47,837 nt of DNA from Pseudanabaena sp. M53BS1SP1A06MG (GCA_020404105.1 JADBWH010000043.1:1-47837), one strand, 5' to 3'. Positions 26,201 through 35,586 are shown, numbered from the stretch's first letter. The notes: generated from the letters alone by a model not told the origin. Made by a program: numbers and translations.

Positions 26201-26224
26201 TTGCTCGCAAAGCATGGTATTCAG

Positions 26225-26644
26225 CTATTCTGCAACTGGAAAAACCACCTCTAACTTTGGTGCATGTCCCCAAAATGCCTCTAGGTCGTAATATTCACGT
26301 TCAGTTGCCATCATCGCATGGACAATTACATCACCATAGTCCAACAAAATCCATGTGCCATCCTGCTCACCTGCGATATTTCTAGGCTTACGTCCAAATT
26401 TTTCGGCGATCGCTTCTACGGTTGCAGTAGCGATCGCTCGTACCTGTGTCTTAGAAAATCCAGAGGAAATAACAAAATACTCTGCCAAACTAGAAACTTC
26501 ACCAATCGCTAGCAAAACGATATTCTCTCCCTTACGGTCATCCGCAGCGATTGCCGCCGCCTTAGCGATTTGATAGCTTTGTTCTTGTTCTCTTTCACTA
26601 AGTATGAGGTTGGAGGAGGTAGGGATATCGGTGGCGATGGTCAT
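26225..26644 (-). CDS. rsfS: Ribosomal silencing factor RsfS (Iojap family)
   Basis: 139 residues. RsfS binds L14 on the large subunit and blocks joining with the small subunit, reducing translation under nutrient limitation. Family marks are the DDRKGENIVLLAIGEVSSLAEYFVI region, SKTQVRAIATAT, and the C-terminal GTWILLDYGDVIVHAM with an EREYYDLEAFWGHA tail. The usual N-terminal helix starts after a 20-residue polar extension. The ATG at 26644 is the first Met. Confidence 0.93.
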   Translation of the reverse strand: MTIATDIPTSSNLILSEREQEQSYQIAKAAAIAADDRKGENIVLLAIGEVSSLAEYFVISSGFSKTQVRAIATATVEAIAEKFGRKPRNIAGEQDGTWILLDYGDVIVHAMMATEREYYDLEAFWGHAPKLEVVFPVAE

Positions 26645-26726
26645 GGTTGACAGATGTACTCCTAATAAATTACTTCAGCACTCTTATATTGTAACTTGAT
26701 TACCAATCAAGGCGACATGATGCTCT

Positions 26727-26764
26727 ACAGATAGATTATGTGACAAAGCCACACAATCTATCTG
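26727..26764. repeat. Hairpin overlapping the GNAT gene 3' end
   Basis: ACAGATAGATTATGTG and its near-complement form a stem that includes the stop codon of the gene ending at 26758. It may terminate it, although no T-run follows. Confidence 0.6.
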
Positions 26765-27357
26765 TCATTAAATTTTTTCTGTAATAAAAATCTTCGCGGC
26801 TGCCCCAATAGCCAATAATTGAAAACACCTTCTTGATCATGGATACGATAGCCAATCTCATCATACAGATTAAGCGCTGGATGGTTATCCTCTAGCACAT
26901 GCATATACAATCGCGAAAATCCCCATTGTTTTACGGTTTGCTCGGCAGCACAGAGCAGTTGCTTTGCCACGCCTCGTCGTCGCCATTGTGGATGCACTGC
27001 CAAATTAAAAATATAGGGATATTGCTGCATGGTGCGCCCTAGCCAAAAGCTACGATGAGATTTTGTTGGTACATAGCGCATACAAATTTCTAGGGAAGCA
27101 ATCGCTTGGGACTTGTTAGCTGAATGAGTAGCGACAAGACAGGCATAGCAAGGTGCTTGCTCACTAAAGCGACTATTAAGATCGAGCATAATTCCATAGC
27201 GCAACAGTGGAGAGACTAAATCCCTAAAGTAGCGCAGCAGAAAATTGACTTTGCGATCATGACTTCGATAAAAGCTTTCAGTCAAGATGTCTGACACATG
27301 ACCAACATCCTTAGAATTAGCGAATCGAATGATAAATGAGGAGGATTGTCTTTGCAC
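26758..27357 (-). CDS. GNAT family N-acetyltransferase
   Basis: 199 residues of the GNAT fold, transferring an acetyl group from acetyl-CoA. The strand-turn IIRFANSKDVGHVSDIL opens the domain; the acetyl-CoA pyrophosphate loop is WRRRGVAKQLL, preceded by IFNLAVHPQ and followed by LYMHVLEDNHPALNLYDEIGY, the usual motif B. Resembles RimI-type acetyltransferases; the acceptor is unknown. The start is a GTG at 27357. Confidence 0.85.
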   Translation of the reverse strand: MQRQSSSFIIRFANSKDVGHVSDILTESFYRSHDRKVNFLLRYFRDLVSPLLRYGIMLDLNSRFSEQAPCYACLVATHSANKSQAIASLEICMRYVPTKSHRSFWLGRTMQQYPYIFNLAVHPQWRRRGVAKQLLCAAEQTVKQWGFSRLYMHVLEDNHPALNLYDEIGYRIHDQEGVFNYWLLGQPRRFLLQKKFNDR

Positions 27358-27523
27358 ATTTAGCGCTAATGATTTAGCAATAATAGTTTGGCAATCATGG
27401 TCTTGCGATCATTATCTAGCGATAATAACTTAAGTACATTAGCTAGCATTCAATCAAAAAATTTTAGTGCATACAATACTAAAGAATTTGGTGGATGCCA
27501 AGCACCTAAATTTGGCGATCGCA

Positions 27524-28360
27524 ATGACCAATCTCGATAAATCCCTTGATAGCCATCACCAAAGCTCACACAAAATCCGACCACGCAAGCAATTTGGACA
27601 GCATTGGTTGCGGAGTGATGCAGTACTTAACAAAATTTTGCGGGCAGGACAACTACAACCAAGTGATCGCATTTTAGAAATTGGTCCAGGAACAGGTAAT
27701 CTGACCCGTTTACTACTGCCCTTTGTGGAGTCATTGACGGCTGTAGAAATTGATCGCGATCTTTGCGAAAAGCTACGGCAAACGATGAAGCAGCCTAATT
27801 TTCAATTAATTGAAGCGAGCATTCTCGATATTCCCCTCCCCTCCCAAACTAATAAAGTTATTGCCAATATTCCCTATAACATCACAGGGGAAATCCTCAA
27901 AAAGCTATTAGGAACTCTTGCCGAACCAGTGCAGCAATTCGAGCAAATTGTTTTGCTAGTACAAAAGGAAATTGGCGATCGCCTTGCTGCCAAAGCAGGA
28001 CACAAAGCTTACAATGCTCTCAGTGTCAAGATTCAATATCTTGCCGATTGTCAATTTATTTGTGATGTCCCTGCATCGGCATTCTATCCACCACCCAAGG
28101 TCAATTCTGCTGTAGTTCGCATCATTCCGCGCCCACAAATTACCCCCGCCAGTAATCCCAATTTCCTAGAAAGATTGCTCACCTTTGGGTTTGCCACGAA
28201 ACGTAAGATGCTCCGCAATAATCTCATCTCAGAAATTGATCGCGATCACCTAGTTGACATTTTGGATGCAATGGAAATCAACGCACAGGTACGAGCCGAA
28301 GATCTCGATGTTGCCCAATGGATAGCCCTCAGCGAAGCCATTCTCAAAACAAAGGCATAA
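27524..28360 (+). CDS. rsmA: 16S rRNA dimethyladenosine transferase RsmA
   Basis: About 278 residues. RsmA (KsgA) dimethylates A1518 and A1519 of 16S rRNA with S-adenosylmethionine late in 30S assembly. Seen: PRKQFGQHWL (20-29), the SAM motif ILEIGPGTGNLTRLLL, the catalytic NIPYNI, and the C-terminal helical region with KRKMLRNNL. The frame extends to a GTG at 27467, but the ATG at 27524 gives the usual length. It is divergent from the GNAT gene. Confidence 0.93.
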   Translation: MTNLDKSLDSHHQSSHKIRPRKQFGQHWLRSDAVLNKILRAGQLQPSDRILEIGPGTGNLTRLLLPFVESLTAVEIDRDLCEKLRQTMKQPNFQLIEASILDIPLPSQTNKVIANIPYNITGEILKKLLGTLAEPVQQFEQIVLLVQKEIGDRLAAKAGHKAYNALSVKIQYLADCQFICDVPASAFYPPPKVNSAVVRIIPRPQITPASNPNFLERLLTFGFATKRKMLRNNLISEIDRDHLVDILDAMEINAQVRAEDLDVAQWIALSEAILKTKA

Positions 28361-28380
28361 TTATGTAAAAAGTTTTTTCT

Positions 28381-29751
28381 TTATTTTAACATTCCGAGTT
28401 CTGCCTGCAAAAAGTCGATAAATTGTTGAGCAGTGCGTCCTGACTGTCCGTTATTGCGCGTTGCCCATTGCAATGCTCGAAAATCAAGATCTTCAATTGG
28501 TAAGTTAATGCCTGCTCGTTTCGCGAAGTGATGCACAATTTTAAGATAAATTTCTTGATCTGCCTTGAGGAATGTCAAGGTTAAGCCAAAGCGGTCACTT
28601 AAAGACAATTTTTCTTGAACTGTATCCCAAGGATTGACCTCTTCGCTATTACTCAAGGTTTTGAGAGAGGGGCGATCGCTAAAGTATTCCCGCAATAGAT
28701 GGCGACGATTAGAAGTGGCATAGACTAATAAGTTATTGGGCTGAGCCGAGAGATTGCCTTCCAAAACTACCTTGAGCGCCTTATAGTCCTCACTTTCTTC
28801 TTCAAAGGATAAATCATCAACAAAAATGATGAATTTCTGGGGTGCTTTTCGCAGGACTTCAGCAATGGTTGGTAAATCCTTAAGATCGTCCTTGGCAACC
28901 TCGACTAAACGTAAGCCGCGATCGCGATAGGCATAGAGCAGGGACTTGACCATTGAGGATTTGCCCGTACCACGACTTCCATAAAGCAGGACATGGAGAG
29001 CGTGATAACCAACGAGAAAGGCTTCTGTATTCTTGTAAAGTACTTGACGCTGTGATTCATAGCCAACAAGATCCGATAACAGCACCAGATCAGGATAGGC
29101 GATTCCCTCTAAATGCCCCTTGCGCCATCGGAAAGCCTCATATTCTGTGAATATACCTGTACCTGAATGCTTGTAATAATCGGCAAGTTCAGGTAACAGT
29201 TGCGTCCAATCATCGGTTGCTTGAAATTTGAGAATTAGTGATCGCTTAGATTCCGAAAGTTTTGATAGATCACTGGGAGACAGTTGCCATGCCACATGGT
29301 TATTGCTTGCAGGATTCACAAAATTAACCAATTTATCTCCACCCCACAAACTCATCTCTTCTAGAATTTTGAGATCATGCTTGACCGCAGAAATTAGGGA
29401 CGTTGGCAGTTGTGAGAAATCTTGAACTTGAGCTAATTGACTAAACGGATTTTCAGAAGTCAAGATCTGCAAAATCACATAGTCGCGCCAGTTATAGCCT
29501 GTCGCTGCGATCGCTCGAAACCACTGACCATAGGCAAAGAGGTAACTAAGCTGGCGTGAACTATTTTCATGACCGTCTAAGACATAGTTTGCTAGAGACT
29601 TAAACAGTTTTTCGTAGGCTTCCCACGGCGCTTGATCCAAGACATTTTGATATAGCAATAGTGAAGCAATCCTTACCTGCTGCGTGTATATAAATTCCCT
29701 TGTTTCTTCAAGCATATTTCTCAAGTGCGTTTTGTGATTAGCAACGCTCAC
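28381..29751 (-). CDS. DUF815-family AAA ATPase
   Basis: 456 residues. An N-terminal helical domain (1-220) precedes a P-loop ATPase core with Walker A GSRGTGKSS (258-266), Walker B FIIFVDDL and sensor-like YATSNRRHLL, followed by a small C-terminal helical domain. DUF815 proteins are widespread ATPases of unknown role. Its start overlaps the stop of the upstream 94-residue gene by four bases, so the two are translationally coupled. It converges with rsmA, 20 bp apart. Confidence 0.85.
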   Translation of the reverse strand: MSVANHKTHLRNMLEETREFIYTQQVRIASLLLYQNVLDQAPWEAYEKLFKSLANYVLDGHENSSRQLSYLFAYGQWFRAIAATGYNWRDYVILQILTSENPFSQLAQVQDFSQLPTSLISAVKHDLKILEEMSLWGGDKLVNFVNPASNNHVAWQLSPSDLSKLSESKRSLILKFQATDDWTQLLPELADYYKHSGTGIFTEYEAFRWRKGHLEGIAYPDLVLLSDLVGYESQRQVLYKNTEAFLVGYHALHVLLYGSRGTGKSSMVKSLLYAYRDRGLRLVEVAKDDLKDLPTIAEVLRKAPQKFIIFVDDLSFEEESEDYKALKVVLEGNLSAQPNNLLVYATSNRRHLLREYFSDRPSLKTLSNSEEVNPWDTVQEKLSLSDRFGLTLTFLKADQEIYLKIVHHFAKRAGINLPIEDLDFRALQWATRNNGQSGRTAQQFIDFLQAELGMLK

Positions 29752-30032
29752 AAATAATCTCTAAACTCTTCCCATGTTATCCCTTTTTGGATGTAACAAG
29801 GCTGATTAGGTTTGTAGGGGGCAGTGAGGCGATCAATAGTAAGAATTTCCGCCTGATCAGGAATTACGGGAACATCAGGATCAAAAGCAGTTGATCGCAC
29901 TAAAGAACTGGAAAACCCTTTAAAAATCATCACTTCATCGAGTTCATCAGCGACTTTTAATTTGACGAGCAGGACTTCCTTAGGATGTTGACTGCTATAT
30001 ACTTCTAGCTGTTGACCCTGATTTATTGACAT
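29748..30032 (-). CDS. Small conserved partner of the DUF815 ATPase
   Basis: About 94 residues from the ATG at 30032; a GTG eight codons upstream is possible. The product is a compact alpha/beta-like domain (VLLVKLKVADELDEVMIFKGFSSSL) with a C-terminal GITWEEFRDYL that recurs in short cyanobacterial proteins. I do not recognise a family with known function. The four-base overlap with the ATPase start suggests a stable functional pair. Confidence 0.65.
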   Translation of the reverse strand: MSINQGQQLEVYSSQHPKEVLLVKLKVADELDEVMIFKGFSSSLVRSTAFDPDVPVIPDQAEILTIDRLTAPYKPNQPCYIQKGITWEEFRDYL

Positions 30033-30222
30033 AAATTTGTACACAAATTTGCACACATAATTGTTTAGCTTAAAGTACGAGTTGGAACTCAGTTTGCACC
30101 AAGCTTGTCAACAATGGCAAACAGTTCTAATTCTCTTCTTTGTGGTGTGGTGAAGCTATGCCACAAAAAATGGGATTCTTTTAAATTTAACTGATTTCTT
30201 ATAGGTTATATAGGCTTTGTAT

Positions 30223-31773
30223 ATGCTAAACCCACGATCGCTAATTCAATCCTTACCAATTGCTATTCTGACATGGCAACTTATGAGTTTTACAGCGATC
30301 GCCCAAACCACCTTTGGGATCATAGGACAGGATGGTGATCGTGGTCGTGATGGTCGGAGTGGTCGCGATGGACAAGATCTGAAAATAGTCGGTGATGGTA
30401 AACCAGCCGCCTATGACCTGACAGGTACTATTGGTGAAGATGGCGAAGATGGAACCGCAGGGCGATCAGCTAGTAGTTGTGAGCAGCCCTATCGTCCCGC
30501 TAATTCCCTAATCGGTGCATCAGGTGGGCGTGGTGGTAATGGTGGTAATGGTGGACGTGGCGGCAATGGCGGCAATGTCACTATTTTTTATACAGATATT
30601 GCCAACCTAAAACAGCTTGAAATTCGCAATGCAGGCGGTAAAGGTGGCAGAAATGGACGTGGTGCCGTTAGTGGTAAGGGATGTGAATGTCGAGAGGCGG
30701 AATGGCGTGTTAAATATTGCAATGTGCAGATTGAGCGCCGCCCCTTTAGTGACTCTAAGGCAGCATGGCAATACTATTCCAGTGAAACAAGGATCTGCGG
30801 ACGCTCCAGTGATGGATTTGACATTGATTTTGATCGCCTATTTTCTAAGACTTCTGAATATCGTCGAGATGACTGGTTATATCGACGAACTAATAAGGGG
30901 GTTTCGCGCTCAGACTACTATTCTTGTCAAAATGGGCGTGATGGCGAACCTAGTAGCAATGGACTTATTGGCGAGACAGGTAACTATGGCAAGTTAACAC
31001 TGGTTCCGCGTTTGGATATTCCTGCGGAAATTACTAGCGATCGCGCACCACTTGCTGTAGCCTTGGGCAAAAAAGTGAACCTTATCAAAAATATTTGGGT
31101 GGAAAGAAGTGGACTATCGCGCTTACTCCGTCCTAGCTCCGATGTTGCTGACACATATACCTATCTCAAAGATACTGCCCGTTTATTTTATCGTTTTGAA
31201 TGGGCGGCTATTGAATCTCCAACAGCTTTAGGAGTTGATCGCGTGGAAATCGGTGGTACGGTCAATGTTCGCAATGAAAATGCTGAAATTCAATATCAGT
31301 TACCAGGAACATTGGAATATCAAGTCATGCCTGCGAATAACACTGAAAATGTAGAACTAGTCAAGATTACGGGTGGATTTAATCCTGATCGCGTTAGTTC
31401 TTTTCAATTGCAAAGCATTTCAGGTGTAGGTACAGAAAATCAACTTGTCTTGAGCGATCGCGGTAAGGTGCGTGAACTGCTCAAGGAAACTCAAATTGAG
31501 GTGCAATGCCTGAGTAAGCAATCAGCAACGGGTGTAGTGGCTAGCGATTATGTCAAGCGCCGCACCGTCACCTTCAAAATTCCACCCAAACTTGCTCCCA
31601 GTGAAGGTGCGATCATTAATGATCATATCTACACCTTACCTGTGGGGCGTTATTGCTCACCTTGGCTGCGTGCAGATAATGAGGCGACCTTTGAGATTGC
31701 GATCGCTCAGACTACTAAAAGTGGCGTAAAGTACAATCAAATTCTCAAATCTAGTTTCGTGGTTGGTAAGTAA
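30223..31773 (+). CDS. Secreted glycine-rich, collagen-like protein
   Basis: About 516 residues. A signal peptide (to about 28, ending TAIAQT) is followed by short collagen-like Gly-X-Y runs (GQDGDRGRDGRSGRDGQD; GEDGEDGTAG) and a GGNGGNGGRGGNGGN turn-rich patch. Then comes a cysteine-containing segment (KGCECRE, KYCNVQ, TRICGRS, YSCQNGRDGE) and a long beta-rich C-terminal domain with no recognised motif. It is likely exported or surface-exposed. The first Met codon is a TTG two codons earlier (30217); the ATG at 30223 is preferred. No sortase-like or anchor signal is visible. Confidence 0.75.
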   Translation: MLNPRSLIQSLPIAILTWQLMSFTAIAQTTFGIIGQDGDRGRDGRSGRDGQDLKIVGDGKPAAYDLTGTIGEDGEDGTAGRSASSCEQPYRPANSLIGASGGRGGNGGNGGRGGNGGNVTIFYTDIANLKQLEIRNAGGKGGRNGRGAVSGKGCECREAEWRVKYCNVQIERRPFSDSKAAWQYYSSETRICGRSSDGFDIDFDRLFSKTSEYRRDDWLYRRTNKGVSRSDYYSCQNGRDGEPSSNGLIGETGNYGKLTLVPRLDIPAEITSDRAPLAVALGKKVNLIKNIWVERSGLSRLLRPSSDVADTYTYLKDTARLFYRFEWAAIESPTALGVDRVEIGGTVNVRNENAEIQYQLPGTLEYQVMPANNTENVELVKITGGFNPDRVSSFQLQSISGVGTENQLVLSDRGKVRELLKETQIEVQCLSKQSATGVVASDYVKRRTVTFKIPPKLAPSEGAIINDHIYTLPVGRYCSPWLRADNEATFEIAIAQTTKSGVKYNQILKSSFVVGK

Positions 31774-31780
31774 TCAAAAA

Positions 31781-31801
31781 GTGCCACGCTTTGCGTGGCA
31801 C
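31781..31801 (+). terminator. Possible terminator
   Basis: GTGCCACGC / GCGTGGCAC stem eight bases after the collagen-like gene's stop, without a clear T-run. Confidence 0.5.
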
Positions 31802-31810
31802 TTCATAAAT

Positions 31811-31893
31811 TCGGTAGTCATGCAATGTAATTGTGTTGCGGGCGCTTCGCGCCCGCAACACAATTACAAAAAAATTTACTTTGCAGCACTACT
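31811..31893. repeat. Family D palindromic element, copy 1
   Basis: GGTAGTCATGCAATGTAATT, then the stem TTGTGTTGCGGGCGC around the palindromic CTTCGCG centre, then CACAATTAC and a right end ACTTTGCAGCACTACT. It fills the gap between the convergent collagen-like and rnz genes. Confidence 0.75.
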
Positions 31894-31899
31894 ATAAAT

Positions 31900-32835
31900 T
31901 CAAGATTGCGAAGGCGTAATCTCATAGGTCATAAAATCATGAGCAGGAATTGTATTAGCAAAAATCATCCTTGCCTCATTCACCAGATCCTCTAATAAAA
32001 TCGCATTTCCGGGGGTATAGCGTGGACTGAAATGGGTCATGATTAATTGCTTTACATTCGCCAGAAGTGCTACTTGAGCCGCCATCGTACTAGTGGAATG
32101 CAAACGTTGAAAAGCCATCTCTGAATCTTGATGAGCAAAGGTTGATTCATGGATCAACACATCAGCATTTTGGGCAAGTTCTACAGAGCTATCGCAAAAA
32201 ATTGTATCTGTGCAATAGGCAATCTTCCGCCCAACCTGAGGAGCGCCACAGAATTCTTTACCATCGATTTTGCGTCCATCGGGCAGATCAACAAGTTTAC
32301 CCTGCTTCAGTTCCCCAAAAATTGGACCTACGGGAATATTCATAGCGATCGCCTTATCGACGTTAAACTTACCTGCGCGATCTCGTTCAACTAAGCGATA
32401 ACCATGAGCAGTTACCTTATGCTTTAGGGGAGCTGTCATCACATAAAATTCGGAATCTTCCCAGACTATCCCCGTTTTTACCCGATGTACTTTGATTGAA
32501 TAGGAGAGTCTTGTCTCGCTGTAGCGTAAACAAGCATCGAGATATTCCCCCAGTCCCGAAGGTCCATAAATATCAATATGACTGGCATGACCCGCCATGC
32601 CACAACTAGCTAATAGCCCTGGTAAACCAAAAATGTGATCTCCATGCATATGGGTGATGAAAATTTTTGTAATTTGGCTAATTTTTACATCACTTCTAAG
32701 CAATTGGTGCTGAGTTGCCTCGCCACAGTCGAGCAACCAAACTTCAGCACGTTGAGGTAAACGCACTGCCACACTAGAGACATTACGTCCGCGAGTGGGA
32801 ACCCCCGAACTAGTACCGAGAAAGGTGATCTGCAT
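31900..32835 (-). CDS. rnz: Ribonuclease Z
   Basis: 311 residues. RNase Z removes the 3' trailer of tRNA precursors. The metallo-beta-lactamase signature THMHGDH (61-67; His62, His64, Asp66, His67) is intact, and later metal ligands are visible in YCTDTIFCD and the C-terminal MTHFSPRY. The N-terminus MQITFLGTSSGVPT is the usual one. A two-base gap follows the OmpA-domain gene, so the two form an operon. Confidence 0.95.
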   Translation of the reverse strand: MQITFLGTSSGVPTRGRNVSSVAVRLPQRAEVWLLDCGEATQHQLLRSDVKISQITKIFITHMHGDHIFGLPGLLASCGMAGHASHIDIYGPSGLGEYLDACLRYSETRLSYSIKVHRVKTGIVWEDSEFYVMTAPLKHKVTAHGYRLVERDRAGKFNVDKAIAMNIPVGPIFGELKQGKLVDLPDGRKIDGKEFCGAPQVGRKIAYCTDTIFCDSSVELAQNADVLIHESTFAHQDSEMAFQRLHSTSTMAAQVALLANVKQLIMTHFSPRYTPGNAILLEDLVNEARMIFANTIPAHDFMTYEITPSQS

Positions 32836-32837
32836 AT

Positions 32838-33404
32838 CTAGTCATCCACAAAAATCTCGATGCGCCGATTACTTTTGCTATTGCCTTCACCAGCACTACT
32901 TGCCAAAGGACGGGCTGCGCCATAACCTATGACTATCCAATAGTAGTTTTGTTCACCACGCAGTCTTGATAAATAATCTCTAACTGACGAAGCCTGTAAA
33001 TAGGAAAGAGTGAGTGCATTTCCAGTAGCTGCATCCATATGTCCATTAATTCTCACCCGTTTGCCTTTGTCTAGGGGCAATTGCGCTGCCACTTCATCGA
33101 GCAATCGAAAACTTTCGGGACGGATACTTGCCTTATCCACATCAAACAGAGCATCGGATGAGAGCGTAAACTGTTGCTTCTTATAGTTTAAAAAGTTAAA
33201 TGATGGTTGCCATACTAAATCTGGTCGGACTAAGGCGATCACTAAGCCCGTGAAAATTCCTGCGATCGCCCCTATACCTAAAACGGTACTCCTCAAAAGC
33301 AAAGTTACTATAGGGCGACCCGTTTGTTGCGAATTACCAGACGATTTATTCACAGGTTTACTGATTGATTTATCTGGAGTTGGTGAATTTGTCACAGCAA
33401 CCAC
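32838..33404 (-). CDS. OmpA-domain membrane protein
   Basis: 188 residues: a polar N-terminus, a transmembrane helix at about 38-60 (VLGIGAIAGIFTGLVIALV), and a C-terminal OmpA-like peptidoglycan-binding domain (ALFDVDKASIRPESFRLLDEVA, VRINGHMDAATGN, LSYLQASSVRDYL, NRRIEIFVDD). Topology suggests an inner-membrane protein with a periplasmic peptidoglycan-binding domain. The start is a GTG at 33404. It is co-transcribed with rnz. Confidence 0.85.
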   Translation of the reverse strand: MVAVTNSPTPDKSISKPVNKSSGNSQQTGRPIVTLLLRSTVLGIGAIAGIFTGLVIALVRPDLVWQPSFNFLNYKKQQFTLSSDALFDVDKASIRPESFRLLDEVAAQLPLDKGKRVRINGHMDAATGNALTLSYLQASSVRDYLSRLRGEQNYYWIVIGYGAARPLASSAGEGNSKSNRRIEIFVDD

Positions 33405-33519
33405 GCAATATCTTTAATGTCAGATCCACATAAGATCTACAACTGAGCATACGCTTAATTGTGGATCTCATACAAATCTAAAAGTAAGTTTTTTAGCTTT
33501 AACCATAGAAATTGTATAT

Positions 33520-33564
33520 ATGCTTTGTGGAAAGCGCACCACGAAGTGCTTTCCACAGAAGCAA
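33520..33564. repeat. Hairpin repeat
   Basis: TGCTTTGTGGAAAGC pairs imperfectly with GCTTTCCACAGAAGCA around GCACCACGAAGT. The inner TTTGTGGAA is shared with the hairpin at 3153-3201. Confidence 0.6.
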
Positions 33565-33589
33565 AAACATACAAATGATTTAGGACTGC

Positions 33590-33692
33590 TATACAGCGCT
33601 TTGCGCTTACTCAAAGTACAGACATATTTTTGAAAGTGTTGCAAATTGCTACTTTCAAAAATATGTCTGTACTGCTCAATGCATCAATAGGG
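33590..33692. repeat. Family E palindromic element, copy 3
   Basis: ATACAGCGCTTTGCGCTTAC, then arms ACAGACATATTTTTGAAAGTG around TTGCAAATTGC, then CATCAATAGGGTATA. Same orientation as copy 2. The rest of the 33405-33862 spacer shows no gene. Confidence 0.72.
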
Positions 33693-33793
33693 TATATAAA
33701 GAGTTCTCCAGTATAGAAATTTGTTTCCCAATCGAAGGCGGGGACACAATTCTCTGTCCATCGCTTGTTTGAAAAGCCCTACATTATCATTTT

Positions 33794-33862
33794 GGTAATT
33801 TTTTTAGTAATTGCGTTGTGGGCGCTTCGCGCCTGCAACACAATTACATTGCATGACTATCA
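33794..33862. repeat. Family D palindromic element, copy 2
   Basis: Inverted relative to copy 1: TTGCGTTGTGGGCGC around CTTCGCG, then GCAACACAATTACATTGCA and GACTATC. Its right end directly abuts the ndhS stop codon. Confidence 0.72.
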
Positions 33863-34072
33863 TTATTTTTTCTTGGTGTTAGAACTAACGGTTGTATCAA
33901 TCAGTTCTAACTCATTGGCTCGAAATGACACAATCTTTTCCCAGTTACCACCACCAAAAATCACGGCAACTCGACCATCAGTGACACGTTGTACTTGACC
34001 TTGAAATCCATAGTAGGTGTCACCCTCATTGACAACCCGCACTGCTGAACCTGGAAAAATGATTGGCTGCAT
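33863..34072 (-). CDS. ndhS: NAD(P)H-quinone oxidoreductase subunit S
   Basis: 69 residues. NdhS is the SH3-like peripheral subunit that helps dock ferredoxin on cyanobacterial and chloroplast NDH-1, affecting cyclic electron flow and CO2 uptake. Family marks are the [20 protein letters not shown] start and the [12 protein letters not shown] core. The last eight residues (SSNTKKK region) abut a family D element. The large membrane subunits ndhF3 and ndhD3 are 8-10 kb away in this window. Confidence 0.92.
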   Translation of the reverse strand: MQPIIFPGSAVRVVNEGDTYYGFQGQVQRVTDGRVAVIFGGGNWEKIVSFRANELELIDTTVSSNTKKK

Positions 34073-34432
34073 ATTTTCTTGAAACTCTTTAGGTTTTGAC
34101 TAAATTTATTTTATATCCTTTGTCGATTACCCTCTATTAGTTTTTGATAATGATTACCAGTTGGATTTGATAGAGAAAAGCTTTACAAAAGATTGTTCTC
34201 AGAACAAACATGTGTCCTTGCTTCTGAAGGTTTGTAGCAATGAAAAGATTTCTGGCTTCTTTCGCAATTATTGCGCCCAATGGCATACCTCTAAGATTTC
34301 CTCTCATTGATTGGTAATTTATTACAGTTTCCACAATTCTTTTCTGGGAGATTTTTTCTAGAGTCATCAAAATTGATAGATTTAGAAGCAGAAGGGATAG
34401 AATAGGATCTATGTTTACCATGTCTTAGCCTA
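34073..34432. other. Unassigned divergent spacer
   Basis: About 360 bp. A minus-strand frame (34137-34421) of 94 codons has no clear start signal and no recognisable domain. I see no reliable gene, strong hairpin or repeat. Confidence 0.4.
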
Positions 34433-35539
34433 ATGTCAGACATATTTACAGTGGAAGCATTACCGATTTTGGCGATCGCACCAGCCCAACTTTTACGGGG
34501 AAACGGGATTTTATGGCAACTCCCCAAATATTTGTCACGCTATGGGAATAAAGCTCTAGTTATTGCTGGGGAAACCGCAAGTCAAGTTACTGCAAGCTAT
34601 TTCCAAAATACTGATTGCGAAATTATCCATGCTCCAGCGATCGCGGATTGCAGTGATACAAATTTAGATATGCTGCGTCGCCTCGTGCTGCAAGAAAATC
34701 CCCATGTAATTGTGGGTATTGGTGGAGGCAAAGTCCTTGATACTGCGAAACTGGTCGCCCATCAATGCCAGCTACCGATTGTCACCGTACCTACTACTGG
34801 TGCAACCTGCGCCGCATGGACAGCTCTTAGTAATGTCTACGATGCTCATGGAGCATTTGATTATGATGTAACTCTTGATCGCTGTCCTGAAATGATGTTT
34901 GTGGACTATGACGTAATTGCGACCGCTCCGAAGCGCACCCTTGTTTCAGGCATTGGTGATGCGATCGCCAAGTGGTACGAGTCCTCGGTTAGTAGTGGCA
35001 GTAGCGAGAAAACGATGGTGATCGCGGCAGTCCAAGAGGCAAGAATCCTGCGCGATATTTTGTTTCAAAAGTCTGCGGAGGCGATCGCTAACCCTAACAG
35101 TCAAGCATGGCGCGAAGTAGTTGATGCGTCGGTTTGTTTGGCAGGAGCGATCGGTGGTATCGGTGGCGCAAATTGTCGCACGGTCGCTGCCCATGCGATT
35201 CATAATGCTTTAACGCATTTGCATCAAACTCACGGCACACTGCATGGCGAAAAAGTCGCCTATGGCATTTTGGTGCAGTTGCGCCTAGAGGAATGCCAAG
35301 GCAATCAACTCGCCGCATCATCTCGGCATCAATTGCTGAAGTTTTATCAAGAGATTGGCTTGCCGACTACCCTTACCGACCTTGGCTTAAGTGAAGTTAC
35401 ACTTGCGGAATTAGAGGAAATTGCGGCGATCGCTTGCCAGCCAAATTCAGATATTCACCGCTTACCCTTCACTGTTTCCCCCAGTCAAGTTCTTGCCGCG
35501 ATGGTTTCTACTACCAGTCCCATTACCGCCATAGTTTAA
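34433..35539 (+). CDS. Iron-containing alcohol / glycerol dehydrogenase-like protein
   Basis: 368 residues of the GldA-type metal-dependent alcohol dehydrogenases. Nucleotide-binding GIGGGKVLDTAK (about 96-107), VPTTGATCAAWTALSN, and metal-ligand histidines near AAHAIHNALTHLH and THGTLHGEKVAYG are present. Glycerol, 1,2-propanediol or another polyol is possible, and some relatives are glycerol-1-phosphate dehydrogenase-like. The ATG at 34433 fits the family. Monocistronic between divergent ndhS and convergent sufE. Confidence 0.88.
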   Translation: MSDIFTVEALPILAIAPAQLLRGNGILWQLPKYLSRYGNKALVIAGETASQVTASYFQNTDCEIIHAPAIADCSDTNLDMLRRLVLQENPHVIVGIGGGKVLDTAKLVAHQCQLPIVTVPTTGATCAAWTALSNVYDAHGAFDYDVTLDRCPEMMFVDYDVIATAPKRTLVSGIGDAIAKWYESSVSSGSSEKTMVIAAVQEARILRDILFQKSAEAIANPNSQAWREVVDASVCLAGAIGGIGGANCRTVAAHAIHNALTHLHQTHGTLHGEKVAYGILVQLRLEECQGNQLAASSRHQLLKFYQEIGLPTTLTDLGLSEVTLAELEEIAAIACQPNSDIHRLPFTVSPSQVLAAMVSTTSPITAIV

Positions 35540-35586
35540 GTCAAAAGCCTTATAGAAAATGAGCTTAAGCCCCTTGTTCTAAAAAA

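Noticed and set aside
34137-34421. Minus-strand 94-codon frame in the divergent spacer upstream of the GldA-like gene
   Set aside because: No start signal and no family resemblance; a second overlapping frame is equally open, which argues for chance.
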